Assembly: GCF_001570485.1 (NCBI RefSeq)
Contig: NZ_BCTA01000021.1
Span: 124,001-188,000 of the forward strand
Direction of reading: 5' to 3'
Length of the DNA stretch: 64,000 bases
DNA from: Mycolicibacterium novocastrense
Lineage (GTDB): Bacteria; Actinomycetota; Actinomycetes; Mycobacteriales; Mycobacteriaceae
Under the pieces are notes generated by a model that saw only the letters and a program-made list of their open reading frames with translations, was not told the origin of the DNA and did not search any database. Positions 34,471-41,531 of the stretch are shown piece by piece (position 1 is the stretch's first letter; each line of letters begins with the position of its first letter). Position numbers and translations under genes: made by a program.

Positions 34471-34476
34471 TAGACT
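34471..34476 (+). promoter_or_regulatory. Putative -10 element (TAGACT) of ychF
   Basis: TAGACT fits TAnnnT, 9 nt before the GTG at 34486. Spacing is slightly long for a leaderless start. Confidence 0.35.
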
Positions 34477-34485
34477 CTGGACCCT

Positions 34486-35559
34486 GTGAGCTTGAACCTG
34501 GGAATCGTCGGCCTGCCGAACGTCGGGAAATCGACGCTGTTCAACGCGTTGACGCGCAACGACGTCCTCGCGGCCAATTACCCGTTCGCCACGATCGAAC
34601 CCAACGAGGGTGTCGTTCCGCTGCCCGATCCGCGATTGGCCGAGCTCGCCAAGATGTTCGGGTCGGAAAAGATCGTTCATGCGCCGGTCACCTTCGTTGA
34701 TATCGCCGGGATCGTCAAGGGCGCCTCCGAAGGCGCGGGATTGGGCAACAAGTTCCTCGCCAACATCCGCGAGAGCGATGCGATCTGCCAAGTGGTGCGG
34801 GTGTTCAGCGACGACGATGTGGCGCACGTCGACGGCCGCATCGATCCGAAATCCGACATCGAGGTGATCGAGACCGAGTTGATCCTGGCGGACATGCAGA
34901 CGCTGGAGAAGGCGCTGCCGCGACTGGAGAAGGAGGCCAGGACGCACAAGGAACGCCGGCCCGCGTACGAGGCCGCCGTGGCTGCGCAGGAAGTCCTCAA
35001 CGAGGGAACCACGTTGTTCGCCGCCGGAACCGACGTCGCGCCGCTGCGGGAGTTGAACCTGCTGACCACCAAACCCTTCCTGTACGTGTTCAACGCCGAC
35101 GAGGCGGTGCTGACCGACGAGGCGCGCAAGGCGGAGCTGCGCGAGCTGGTGGCACCCGCCGACGCGGTCTTCCTGGACGCGAAAATCGAGGCCGAGCTGC
35201 AGGAGCTCGACGACGAGTCGGCCGCCGAGCTGCTGGAGTCCATCGGCCAGACCGAGCGCGGGCTGGATGCGTTGGCGCGCGCCGGTTTTCACACGCTGAA
35301 GCTGCAGACGTTTTTGACCGCGGGACCGAAAGAGGCTCGCGCGTGGACGATTCACCAGGGCGACACCGCGCCGAAGGCGGCAGGCGTTATCCATACTGAC
35401 TTCGAGAAGGGCTTCATCAAGGCCGAGATCGTCTCCTACGACGACCTGATCGAGGCGGGTTCGATGGCCGCGGCCAAGGCCGCGGGCAAGGTGCGGATGG
35501 AGGGCAAGGACTACGTCATGGCCGACGGCGACGTGGTCGAGTTCCGGTTCAACGTCTAG
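34486..35559 (+). CDS. ychF: Ribosome-binding ATPase YchF
   Basis: An Obg-family NTPase that hydrolyses ATP in preference to GTP and associates with ribosomes. The 357-residue protein has G1 GLPNVGKST near residue 8, the G3 region FVDIAGIVKGASEGAGLGN and, in place of the GTPase NKxD, the NxDE-type motif FNADEA. A coiled coil and a C-terminal TGS domain (TFLTAGPKEARAWTIHQGDTA) follow. GTG start gives MSLNLGIVGLPNVG, as in Rv1112. Confidence 0.96.
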   Translation: MSLNLGIVGLPNVGKSTLFNALTRNDVLAANYPFATIEPNEGVVPLPDPRLAELAKMFGSEKIVHAPVTFVDIAGIVKGASEGAGLGNKFLANIRESDAICQVVRVFSDDDVAHVDGRIDPKSDIEVIETELILADMQTLEKALPRLEKEARTHKERRPAYEAAVAAQEVLNEGTTLFAAGTDVAPLRELNLLTTKPFLYVFNADEAVLTDEARKAELRELVAPADAVFLDAKIEAELQELDDESAAELLESIGQTERGLDALARAGFHTLKLQTFLTAGPKEARAWTIHQGDTAPKAAGVIHTDFEKGFIKAEIVSYDDLIEAGSMAAAKAAGKVRMEGKDYVMADGDVVEFRFNV

Positions 35560-35571
35560 ACATTGAGTTCA

Positions 35572-35594
35572 GTAGCGCTTTCGGCTGGCGCTAC
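35572..35594. terminator. Bidirectional terminator hairpin between ychF and arsC
   Basis: GTAGCGC-tttcggctg-GCGCTAC lies in the 31-nt space between convergent stop codons, with one arm in the arsC stop region. Confidence 0.55.
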
Positions 35595-36031
35595 GCACCG
35601 GGTACGCGTCGAACGGCGACGCCGAGCTCAGTGAGTAGGCGGCGGACGCGCTCCTCGATGTCGTCACGGATCGGTCGAACCGCGTCGACCGACTGGCCCG
35701 CGGGATCGGGCAACTCCCAATTCTCGTACCGCTTTCCGGGGAAGACGGGACACGTGTCTCCGCAACCCATGGTGACGACGACATCTGCGGCTTGGACAAT
35801 CCCGTCGGTCCAGGGCTTGGGGAATTCGTTGGTGATGTCGATGCCGACTTCCGCCATGGCCTCAATTGCGGAGGGGTTTATCTCGTTGGCTGGTTCCGAG
35901 CCGCCGGACCAGCCAACGGCGTCATCCCCGGCCATGTGGGCGAAGTAGCCCAGTGCCATCTGGGACCGTCCGGCGTTGTGGGTGCACAGAAACAACACGG
36001 TCGGCTTGCCGTCGCCCATCTTTCCTGTCAT
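35591..36031 (-). CDS. arsC: Arsenate reductase, low-molecular-weight phosphatase type
   Basis: A 146-residue ArsC of the tyrosine-phosphatase-like class that reduces arsenate to arsenite, using thioredoxin or mycothiol/mycoredoxin in actinobacteria. The P-loop C16-THNAGR-S (CX5R) is near the N-terminus, and two more cysteines lie in VVTMGCGDTCPVFPGKRY, where the relay cysteines are expected. It is coupled to acr3 by a 4-nt overlap and is the last gene of the arsR-acr3-arsC operon. Confidence 0.92.
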   Translation of the reverse strand: MTGKMGDGKPTVLFLCTHNAGRSQMALGYFAHMAGDDAVGWSGGSEPANEINPSAIEAMAEVGIDITNEFPKPWTDGIVQAADVVVTMGCGDTCPVFPGKRYENWELPDPAGQSVDAVRPIRDDIEERVRRLLTELGVAVRRVPGA

Positions 36032-37137
36032 TGGCCGCTCCGATCGGGCGTGACGGGCAGTGCGGTCGAGTCGTCGGTGAAGTGGCGGCGAAGGGCGAGC
36101 GAGACGTAGACGAGGGCGACGAGCACGGGTACTTCGATGAGCGGGCCGACGACTCCGGCGAGTGCCTGGCCCGAGGTGGCGCCATAGGTGGCAATGGCGA
36201 CGGCGATGGCGAGTTCGAAGTTGTTGCCCGCCGCGGTGAACGCAAGGGTGGTGGTGCGCTGGTAGCCCAGGCCGAGCACGGCTCCGAGGAGGTAGCCGCC
36301 GCCCCACATCACGGCGAAGTAAATCAGCAGCGGCAAGGCGATGCGGGTGGCGTCGACGGGTCGGCTCGTGATCTGTTCGCCTTGCAGCGCAAAGAGAATC
36401 ACGATGGTGAACAGCAGACCGTACAGCGCCCAAGGGCCGACTTTGGGCAGGAACGTCGCTTCGTACCAGGCGCGACCCTTGGCCCGCTCTCCGAGCCGCC
36501 GGGACAGGTATCCCGCGATCAGCGGAATGCCCAGGAAAATCAGCACAGACTTGGCGATCTCCCACGGCGAGGTGCTGATTGTCGTCTGTTCCAGGCCGAG
36601 CCAGCCGGGTAGCACGGACAGGTAGAACCAGCCGAGGACCGCGAACATGATGACCTGGAAGATCGAGTTGAGTGCGACCAGCACGGCGGCGGCTTCGCGG
36701 TCGCCACAGGCGAGGTCGTTCCAGATGATGACCATGGCAATGCATCTCGCGAGGCCCACGATGATAAGGCCGCTGCGATATTCGGGTAGGTCGGGCAGCA
36801 GCAGCCAGGCCAGCGCGAACATCAGCGCCGGGCCCAGCACCCAATTGAGTACCAACGAGCTGATGAGCAACTTGCGGTCGGCGGTGACGGTGTCGAGTCG
36901 GTCGTAGCGGACCTTTGCCAACACCGGATACATCATGATGAGCAAGCCGAGCGCGATGGGCAACGAGATGCCATCGATCTCAACGTGATTCAAGGCTGTG
37001 TTCAGACCCGGAACGAGTCGTCCGAGAAACAGTCCGGCGGCCATCGCGATGCCGATCCACACCGGCAGGAAGCGGTCGAGCGGCGACAACTTCTCCACAA
37101 CGGTGGGGTGAGCGTCCGCGGTGACGGATCTGGTCAC
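36028..37137 (-). CDS. acr3: Arsenite efflux transporter ACR3
   Basis: A 369-residue, ten-helix carrier of the ACR3 family that expels arsenite. The conserved cysteine is in the family segment VGLARCIAMVIIWNDLACGD, essential in characterised ACR3 proteins; the later AAGNNFELAIAVAI is the second conserved helix. Overlaps of 4 nt on both sides couple it to arsR and arsC. The M. tuberculosis counterpart (Rv2643) sits beside similar arsR and cadI genes. Confidence 0.93.
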   Translation of the reverse strand: MTRSVTADAHPTVVEKLSPLDRFLPVWIGIAMAAGLFLGRLVPGLNTALNHVEIDGISLPIALGLLIMMYPVLAKVRYDRLDTVTADRKLLISSLVLNWVLGPALMFALAWLLLPDLPEYRSGLIIVGLARCIAMVIIWNDLACGDREAAAVLVALNSIFQVIMFAVLGWFYLSVLPGWLGLEQTTISTSPWEIAKSVLIFLGIPLIAGYLSRRLGERAKGRAWYEATFLPKVGPWALYGLLFTIVILFALQGEQITSRPVDATRIALPLLIYFAVMWGGGYLLGAVLGLGYQRTTTLAFTAAGNNFELAIAVAIATYGATSGQALAGVVGPLIEVPVLVALVYVSLALRRHFTDDSTALPVTPDRSGQ

Positions 37138-37508
37138 GCTGGTGCCACCGTTGCCGCCTCGTCGGCGACAGTGCTCAGAACCGACGTGAGGGTCATCATA
37201 GTCTCAGTACGGGCGGAGTAGTAGACCCAGGACCCGCGACGCTCGGAGGCGAGAAGCCCGGCGTCTTTGAGGACCTTGAGGTGATGCGAGATCGTGGGTT
37301 GAGTGACGTCGAAGTCGCCGGAAATGTCGCAGACGCAGGCCTCTCCACCGGCGTGACTGGCGACCAAGCTGAACAGGCGCAGGCGCACAGGGTCGGACAG
37401 GGCCTTGAGTTTGGCTGCGATATCGGCAGCGGCAGTGGGCGACAACGGTTCGCGGACCACGGAAGCGTAGGGGCAGGCCGTCCCATCGTCCAACGCGAGA
37501 TCTGACAT
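37134..37508 (-). CDS. arsR: ArsR family arsenite-responsive repressor
   Basis: A 124-residue winged-helix repressor. The sensing motif ACVCDIS (C58 and C60) precedes the DNA-recognition helix TQPTISHHLKVLKDAG; an N-terminal cysteine (C12) could be the third arsenic ligand. Arsenite binding releases the operator. A GTG two codons upstream (37514) is an alternative start. The 22-bp operator (37517-37538) lies right at the start, so this gene autoregulates the whole operon. Confidence 0.93.
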   Translation of the reverse strand: MSDLALDDGTACPYASVVREPLSPTAAADIAAKLKALSDPVRLRLFSLVASHAGGEACVCDISGDFDVTQPTISHHLKVLKDAGLLASERRGSWVYYSARTETMMTLTSVLSTVADEAATVAPA

Positions 37509-37516
37509 AGACACTC

Positions 37517-37538
37517 ATCGATATTGACACGTATCGAT
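37517..37538 (-). promoter_or_regulatory. ArsR operator palindrome
   Basis: ATCGATA-TTGACACG-TATCGAT is a perfect 7-bp inverted repeat with an 8-bp spacer, beginning 9 nt upstream of the arsR ATG. Position and geometry fit an ArsR/SmtB dimer site. Confidence 0.75.
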
Positions 37539-37579
37539 TCAGGGCACAAACGAATATCGGGTGAACCGGAGCCGTCGCG

Positions 37580-38122
37580 TCAAGTTCTCCTGGTGAGGGT
37601 GAGCTGGCGGGAGTGGAAGTAGAAGTGCCGTCCGGGGTATCGGTAGAGATCCTCCAGCGTCATGTAATCGCTGAAGAAGGGGTCCCACCCAGTCGGGAAG
37701 TACATGCCCCGGAGGAAGGCGCTGTCGGGTTTGTTGGCCATCCGCCGTTGGAGCGAACTGATCACGCGGTCGAGCTTTGCGCCCATCCGACGACGGTTGT
37801 ACACGAGGGCGGCGGCTCGCGACCCGTAGTAATTGATCAGGTGGAAAGGGCGGGTCGATGCGTTGAGTATGCGGGCGAACGCGACGCTTGTAACGCGGGG
37901 AAGCCGCCCGAAGACCGCTATCAGCACCACAAGCCGTTGAACAACCATGTATCCAAATACGATGTGGAACAACAGCTCTTCGTTGGTCCATCGGGTGCCG
38001 TCGGTCGGCCTTGTCCAGTCCGAGGGTTCGGCGCTGTCTAGCAGTCGGTGGAAGTCGATGCGGGCACGTTCGAGGTCGGCGTTGATCGCGGCTCGGTCGA
38101 CGCTCGTACCGCTCGTCTCCAT
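37580..38122 (-). CDS. DinB-like/uncharacterised protein embedded in the arsenic island
   Basis: A 180-residue protein with RAAINADLERARIDFHRLLDS and GTRWTNEELLFHIVFGY, the kind of N-terminal four-helix pattern seen in DinB/maleylpyruvate-isomerase-like metal-dependent families, including a histidine in LLFHIV; a later histidine occurs in RHFYFHSRQ. It may be a thiol-dependent enzyme, but that is inference. An upstream in-frame extension is unlikely. It lies between arsR and arsI on the same strand. Confidence 0.6.
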   Translation of the reverse strand: METSGTSVDRAAINADLERARIDFHRLLDSAEPSDWTRPTDGTRWTNEELLFHIVFGYMVVQRLVVLIAVFGRLPRVTSVAFARILNASTRPFHLINYYGSRAAALVYNRRRMGAKLDRVISSLQRRMANKPDSAFLRGMYFPTGWDPFFSDYMTLEDLYRYPGRHFYFHSRQLTLTRRT

Positions 38123-38183
38123 ACTTCGATGATGCGCCCGCCGCGACCAGATCTCCACGAGGTCGCGGCGGGGCGCATTGCAT

Positions 38184-38666
38184 CTAGCAACAGGCAGACG
38201 TGACCGCCACCTTGTCGTCGCTGTCCGCGGCCTTGCCTCCGCAGCAGACGCCGCCGTCAGCGTCACCGTCGCCGGCGCGCTGCGGGCTGGAGCCGAAGGT
38301 GTCGGAGTCTTCGAGCACCGTGTACACCTCCCACTTCTCGCCCGCCGGGCCCGTGACCCAGACCTTGTCCTGTTTGGCGAAGCAACAGGTGGTGCCGATC
38401 TCTTCGTCGGTGAACAGGCCTTCGTCGGTCAGGCGGGCGATTTCGGCGTGAACGGTCTCGCTCGTCCCGACCTCGACTCCGAGGTGGTTGATCGTGCCGC
38501 CCCTGCCGGGATTTTCCAGTAGTACCAGCTTCAGCGGTGGTTCCGCGACCGCGAAGTTCGCGTAGCCCTCCTTGACTTTGGCGGGCGGGGTGTTGAACAG
38601 CTTCGAGTAGAAGGTGATTGCTTCGTCGAGGTCGTCGACGTTGAGGGCGAGCTGAACGCGGGACAT
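38184..38666 (-). CDS. arsI: ArsI/CadI family vicinal-oxygen-chelate protein (C-As lyase type)
   Basis: A 160-residue VOC protein. In ArsI the family cleaves the carbon-arsenic bond of trivalent organoarsenicals; the M. tuberculosis relative CadI (Rv2641) is metal-induced. The vicinal cysteine pair C94-C95 in TTCCFAKQDKVWV is the ArsI hallmark. Metal ligands would be near H61 (INHLG) and E113 (KWEVY). The C-terminal tail adds further cysteine pairs (GGVCCGG, TSACC). GGAGGAACATC gives a strong RBS. Divergent from the second ArsR. Confidence 0.85.
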   Translation of the reverse strand: MSRVQLALNVDDLDEAITFYSKLFNTPPAKVKEGYANFAVAEPPLKLVLLENPGRGGTINHLGVEVGTSETVHAEIARLTDEGLFTDEEIGTTCCFAKQDKVWVTGPAGEKWEVYTVLEDSDTFGSSPQRAGDGDADGGVCCGGKAADSDDKVAVTSACC

Positions 38667-38686
38667 GATGTTCCTCCATACTTGTG

Positions 38687-38697
38687 TGACATATATC
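38687..38697. promoter_or_regulatory. Operator half (arsI-proximal), TGACATATATC
   Basis: TGACATATATC lies 21 nt before the arsI start and is the exact reverse complement of GATATATGTCA at 38734-38744. A pair of identical sites in a divergent promoter suggests binding by the adjacent ArsR-type repressor. Confidence 0.65.
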
Positions 38698-38732
38698 TAA
38701 GTAGCCGGCTGCCACCACCTTCCTCACCTTTT

Positions 38733-38744
38733 TGATATATGTCA
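38733..38744. promoter_or_regulatory. Operator (regulator-proximal), TGATATATGTCA
   Basis: The near-palindromic TGATATATGTCA lies 23 nt before the divergent arsR-type gene, 36 bp from its mirror copy at 38687-38697. Confidence 0.65.
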
Positions 38745-38767
38745 AGACCCATGGCAGACTTCATTTC

Positions 38768-39127
38768 ATGCCCAAGGCTTTGCCCGTGATCGACATGTCC
38801 GCGCCGGTGTGCTGCGCGCCGGTCGCCGCCGGCCCGATGAGCGACGACGATGCGCTCCACGTCGCGCTTCGACTCAAGGCCCTCGCCGACCCGGCCAGGG
38901 TGAAGATCATGTCGATGCTGTTCAGTTCGTCGGCGGGCGAGCAGAACAGCGGCGAACTTGCGACAGCGCTTCGGTTGACCGAATCGACCGTCAGCCATCA
39001 CCTGACGCAGCTTCGGCGCGCTGGGCTGGTCGAGTCCGATCGGCGCGGAATGAACGTCTACCACCGACCTCACCGCGATGCGTTGAATGCGTTGTGCGCC
39101 GTTTTGGACCCGAACTGCTGCACCTAG
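38768..39127 (+). CDS. ArsR/SmtB family regulator (Rv2640c-like) with terminal Cys pairs
   Basis: A 119-residue winged-helix protein resembling Rv2640c, with ALRLKALADPARVKIMSMLF and the recognition helix LTESTVSHHLTQLRRAG. It lacks the CxCD motif of classical ArsR. Instead there is a cysteine pair at each end: C15-C16 (APVCCAP) and C117-C118 (DPNCCT). These could bind trivalent arsenicals, perhaps methylated ones given the divergent arsI. ATG at 38768 gives MPKALPVID, as in homologues. Confidence 0.87.
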   Translation: MPKALPVIDMSAPVCCAPVAAGPMSDDDALHVALRLKALADPARVKIMSMLFSSSAGEQNSGELATALRLTESTVSHHLTQLRRAGLVESDRRGMNVYHRPHRDALNALCAVLDPNCCT

Positions 39128-39155
39128 TCCCGCCGGGGGCGTAGCGGCAAGACGT

Positions 39156-39161
39156 TAAATT
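39156..39161 (+). promoter_or_regulatory. Putative -10 element (TAAATT)
   Basis: TAAATT fits TAnnnT and ends 7 nt before the ATG at 39169, consistent with a leaderless transcript for the DUF1801 gene. Confidence 0.42.
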
Positions 39162-39168
39162 CGGGGGT

Positions 39169-39534
39169 ATGGCTGAAGACTGGCGCATAGACCGGGTCGA
39201 CGAGATTCGGTCATTGATCAAACAAGCTGAACCCGACGTCGTCGAGGAGATCAAGTGGCGAAAGCCGTCGAACCCCGATGGCGTACCGGCGTTCTCGTTG
39301 GACGGGCTCATCTGCACGCTGGAGATGTACAAGGGCAAGGTCAAGGTGAATTTCGCCAAGGGCTCGTCGATCGACGACCCCGATGAACTCTTCAACGCGA
39401 GCCTGCAGGCACCCGTCGGGCGGTCGATCGACCTCCAGGAAGACGACGAATTGGATCCAGAGGCGTTCAAGGCCCTGATCAACAGGGCCGTCGAGGTCAA
39501 CCGCAGCAACAAGGCGTCGAAGCGCCGCAAGTGA
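39169..39534 (+). CDS. DUF1801 (YdhG-like) protein
   Basis: A 121-residue protein of the DUF1801/YdhG type: IRSLIKQAEPDVVEEIKWRKP and MYKGKVKVNFAKGSSIDDP are the family's recognisable segments, followed by a lysine/arginine-rich tail. Function unknown; the fold resembles a small iron-chaperone-like domain. Its stop overlaps the GTG start of the GNAT gene by 4 nt, so the two form an operon. Confidence 0.8.
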   Translation: MAEDWRIDRVDEIRSLIKQAEPDVVEEIKWRKPSNPDGVPAFSLDGLICTLEMYKGKVKVNFAKGSSIDDPDELFNASLQAPVGRSIDLQEDDELDPEAFKALINRAVEVNRSNKASKRRK

Positions 39535-40067
39535 GGATCGCCGAACGGTTACCCCGCGGCGAAGGCAACGTGACGGTCCGGCGGCTGCACCACGGCGATG
39601 CACACGCATTCGCCGCGGGCACCGAAGATGCCGCGGTACGACGGTTCGGGCATCTACCTCTGCGTGAGTACTCGGCTGAGATCGTGCGTGAGCAGATCGA
39701 CGGTGTCATCGCACGCGGCCTGGCCGACGACACGCTCGCCGTGCTGGCCATCGCGGACGCGTCATCCGATGACTTCCTCGGCAGCATCGTTCTTTTCGAC
39801 CTCCACGAGTGCGGCGCAGAGGTCGGATTCTGGTTGGCGCCTCAGGGCCGCGGTCGCGGCGCGGCCAGCCATGGCCTGTCCGCAGTTGCTCACCTGGCCG
39901 CTGAGGTGGGCCTGACTCGGCTGACGGCACGGACTTCCCCGGAAAACGTCGGATCTCGCCGGGTACTGGAATGCGTCGGCTTCGTGCAGACGGGCGGTCC
40001 GCGAGACGAGATGACCCCATCTGGGGAAACGACGACTGTCGTGACGTACGAATACTCCGCTCCGTAG
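39531..40067 (+). CDS. GNAT family N-acetyltransferase (RimJ/RimL-like)
   Basis: A 178-residue acetyltransferase. The acetyl-CoA motif A appears as EVGFWLAPQGRGRGAASHGL (Q/RxxGxG/A type), and the following ENVGSRRVLECVGFVQTG is the motif B region of RimJ/L-like enzymes that acetylate protein N-termini or small amines. GTG start overlaps the upstream stop. The 72-nt convergent gap after it contains an imperfect GC-rich inverted repeat. Confidence 0.85.
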   Translation: MRIAERLPRGEGNVTVRRLHHGDAHAFAAGTEDAAVRRFGHLPLREYSAEIVREQIDGVIARGLADDTLAVLAIADASSDDFLGSIVLFDLHECGAEVGFWLAPQGRGRGAASHGLSAVAHLAAEVGLTRLTARTSPENVGSRRVLECVGFVQTGGPRDEMTPSGETTTVVTYEYSAP

Positions 40068-40139
40068 TACAAAGACGTTCGGGAGTGCCGGGGTCATGTG
40101 GCAGGCCAGGCGGACCCTGCCGGCTGACGACGTACGCAC

Positions 40140-40406
40140 TCAGGGGAGGGCGACCCGCACCGAGCCGTCGCACGCCTGAAGGGTGGAACCGGTGACGCGC
40201 ACGGAGCCGTCGCACAACCGCGACTGCGGGCTGGTGGCGCGCACCGAACCATCGCCGGGGGCAGCGACATCCGAGTATTCGAACGTCAGCTGCGGATGCG
40301 GTGCCGGGGTTGCGTTTGCGGTACCCGCGGTGAGTCCTGCGGCGAGGGCGATACCGCCCGACAGCAGCGCCCCGATCAGCATTCTGTTGAAGCGTCCTGT
40401 GCTCAT
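40140..40406 (-). CDS. Small secreted protein with three DGSVR repeats
   Basis: An 88-residue protein with a signal peptide (hydrophobic core about residues 9-28, likely cleavage after GTANA). The mature part contains DGSVR three times with an exact 14-residue period (residues 52, 66, 80), the second and third preceded by cysteine. Both cysteines could pair. Function not recognised. AAAGGA precedes the ATG at 40406. Convergent with the GNAT gene. Confidence 0.65.
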   Translation of the reverse strand: MSTGRFNRMLIGALLSGGIALAAGLTAGTANATPAPHPQLTFEYSDVAAPGDGSVRATSPQSRLCDGSVRVTGSTLQACDGSVRVALP

Positions 40407-40520
40407 GGCTGCGTGGTCCTTTCGGGAAGGCTCCGCGGGGAGTCGCGTCGCCGGTGCGATGAGTACAGAACTGCGGGCGCGCTACCGATCCCAAGAACGG
40501 CGATCGCAGAATCGGGTTCA

Positions 40521-41015
40521 ATGTTGGTGATGACACGCACGGATATCGCATCGCGGGTGGTCAAGGCACCGCTGAGCCGCGTCTTCGAGGCGCTCGTCGA
40601 TCCCGAGGCGCTTGTCGAGTGGCTGCCGCCGTCGGGGATGACCGGCCGATTCGAACACTTCGACGCCCGTCCTGGCGGCTCCTACCGGATGATCCTGAGA
40701 TACAGCACTCCGCCTGCCCAGGGCGGCAAGAGCGACATCGACTCCGATGTCGTCGAGGGGCGCTTCGTCGAGATAGAACCCGATGACCGCGTCGTCCAGG
40801 CCGTCGACTTCGCTTCTGCTGACGCGACTTTCGGCGGACCGATGACGATGACGTGGACGGTGACGAGGGTCGACGGCGGTACACGGGTCGAATTGCGCGC
40901 GGACGACGTGCCGGTCGGCATCTCGGCGGCCGATCACGCGGACGGGATGAATTCTTCGCTGGAGAACCTCGCGGCCTACCTCGACAGGCGGCAGACCGTG
41001 TTTCGCGCCGAGTGA
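40521..41015 (+). CDS. SRPBCC (AHSA1-type) ligand-binding protein
   Basis: A 164-residue protein of the START-like superfamily: VVKAPLSRVFEALVDPEALVEWLPP at the N-terminus, GRFEHFDARPGGSYRM, GRFVEIEPDDRVV and the C-terminal helix SSLENLAAYLDR match the AHSA1/SRPBCC layout, which binds hydrophobic ligands in a deep cavity. Either the ATG at 40521 or at 40530 could be the start. Function is otherwise unknown. Confidence 0.82.
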   Translation: MLVMTRTDIASRVVKAPLSRVFEALVDPEALVEWLPPSGMTGRFEHFDARPGGSYRMILRYSTPPAQGGKSDIDSDVVEGRFVEIEPDDRVVQAVDFASADATFGGPMTMTWTVTRVDGGTRVELRADDVPVGISAADHADGMNSSLENLAAYLDRRQTVFRAE

Positions 41016-41069
41016 TCGGCCGTACCGAGCGATGCAAGCACGATGCATTGTGAGATTTCGCGGCCACCA

Positions 41070-41093
41070 GGTTTGAACGGTTTCATCCGGGTA
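41070..41093 (+). promoter_or_regulatory. SigF-like promoter candidate (GGTTT-N14-GGGTA)
   Basis: GGTTT at 41070-41074 and GGGTA at 41089-41093 resemble the mycobacterial SigF consensus, but the 14-nt spacer is a little short of the usual 15-17. It lies 80 nt upstream of the small anchored protein gene. Confidence 0.35.
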
Positions 41094-41172
41094 AACACTT
41101 GCTCGCGAGCTAGGGGGGATGGACTCGATGTCCATGGGTCAACTAGCTCCGACACACAAAAGGAGCAACACA

Positions 41173-41448
41173 ATGCACAAATCACTGGCGGTTGGCGCCG
41201 TGACTCTCAGTTTGCTTTTCGGCGGCGCTGGCGTCGCGAACGCCACTGATCTGACCGTGCCCGCAACGACCACAACGACGGTCGCCCAGGAAGTCGAGCA
41301 CGAGCAGGAGAGCGACAACACCGGTCTGTGGGGGCTCGCGGGGCTCCTGGGCCTGCTGGGCTTGCTCGGACTGAAGAAGCGCAGGGACGCCGACTACCCG
41401 GCCGTCCGCAACACCGGCACGACGAATCCGCCGCCGCCGCGCGCGTAG
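41173..41448 (+). CDS. Small secreted WGxxGxxG-type membrane-anchored protein
   Basis: A 91-residue protein with a cleavable signal peptide (cleavage near VANA-TD), a threonine-rich spacer, then GLWGLAGLLGLLGLLGLKKRR, a tryptophan-glycine helix followed by basic residues. This matches the WGxxGxxG type C-terminal anchors reported in several bacterial phyla, although here about 20 residues follow it. The RBS AAAGGAG is well placed. A strong terminator follows, so it is a monocistronic gene, possibly stress-regulated. Confidence 0.7.
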   Translation: MHKSLAVGAVTLSLLFGGAGVANATDLTVPATTTTTVAQEVEHEQESDNTGLWGLAGLLGLLGLLGLKKRRDADYPAVRNTGTTNPPPPRA

Positions 41449-41466
41449 CGGATCACTGATCCACGA

Positions 41467-41501
41467 GCCCCCGCCAGGTCATACGGCCTGGCGGGGGCTT
41501 T
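41467..41501 (+). terminator. Strong intrinsic terminator
   Basis: Twelve-base-pair perfect arms GCCCCCGCCAGG and CCTGGCGGGGGC with an 8-nt loop, followed by TTT. It lies 19 nt after the stop codon of the small anchored protein. Confidence 0.85.
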
Positions 41502-41531
41502 CCCGAGTGTCGATAGGGCAGAATCGCGCAC

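Noticed and set aside
34402..35394. Extension of the DUF6542 protein to 713 residues across ychF
   Set aside because: The added part is antisense to ychF and lacks protein-like character; GTG at 34401 fits the first transmembrane helix.
41080..41093. Alternative SigF reading with the second GGTTT close to GGGTA
   Set aside because: The spacer would be only about 5 nt, too short for any sigma factor.
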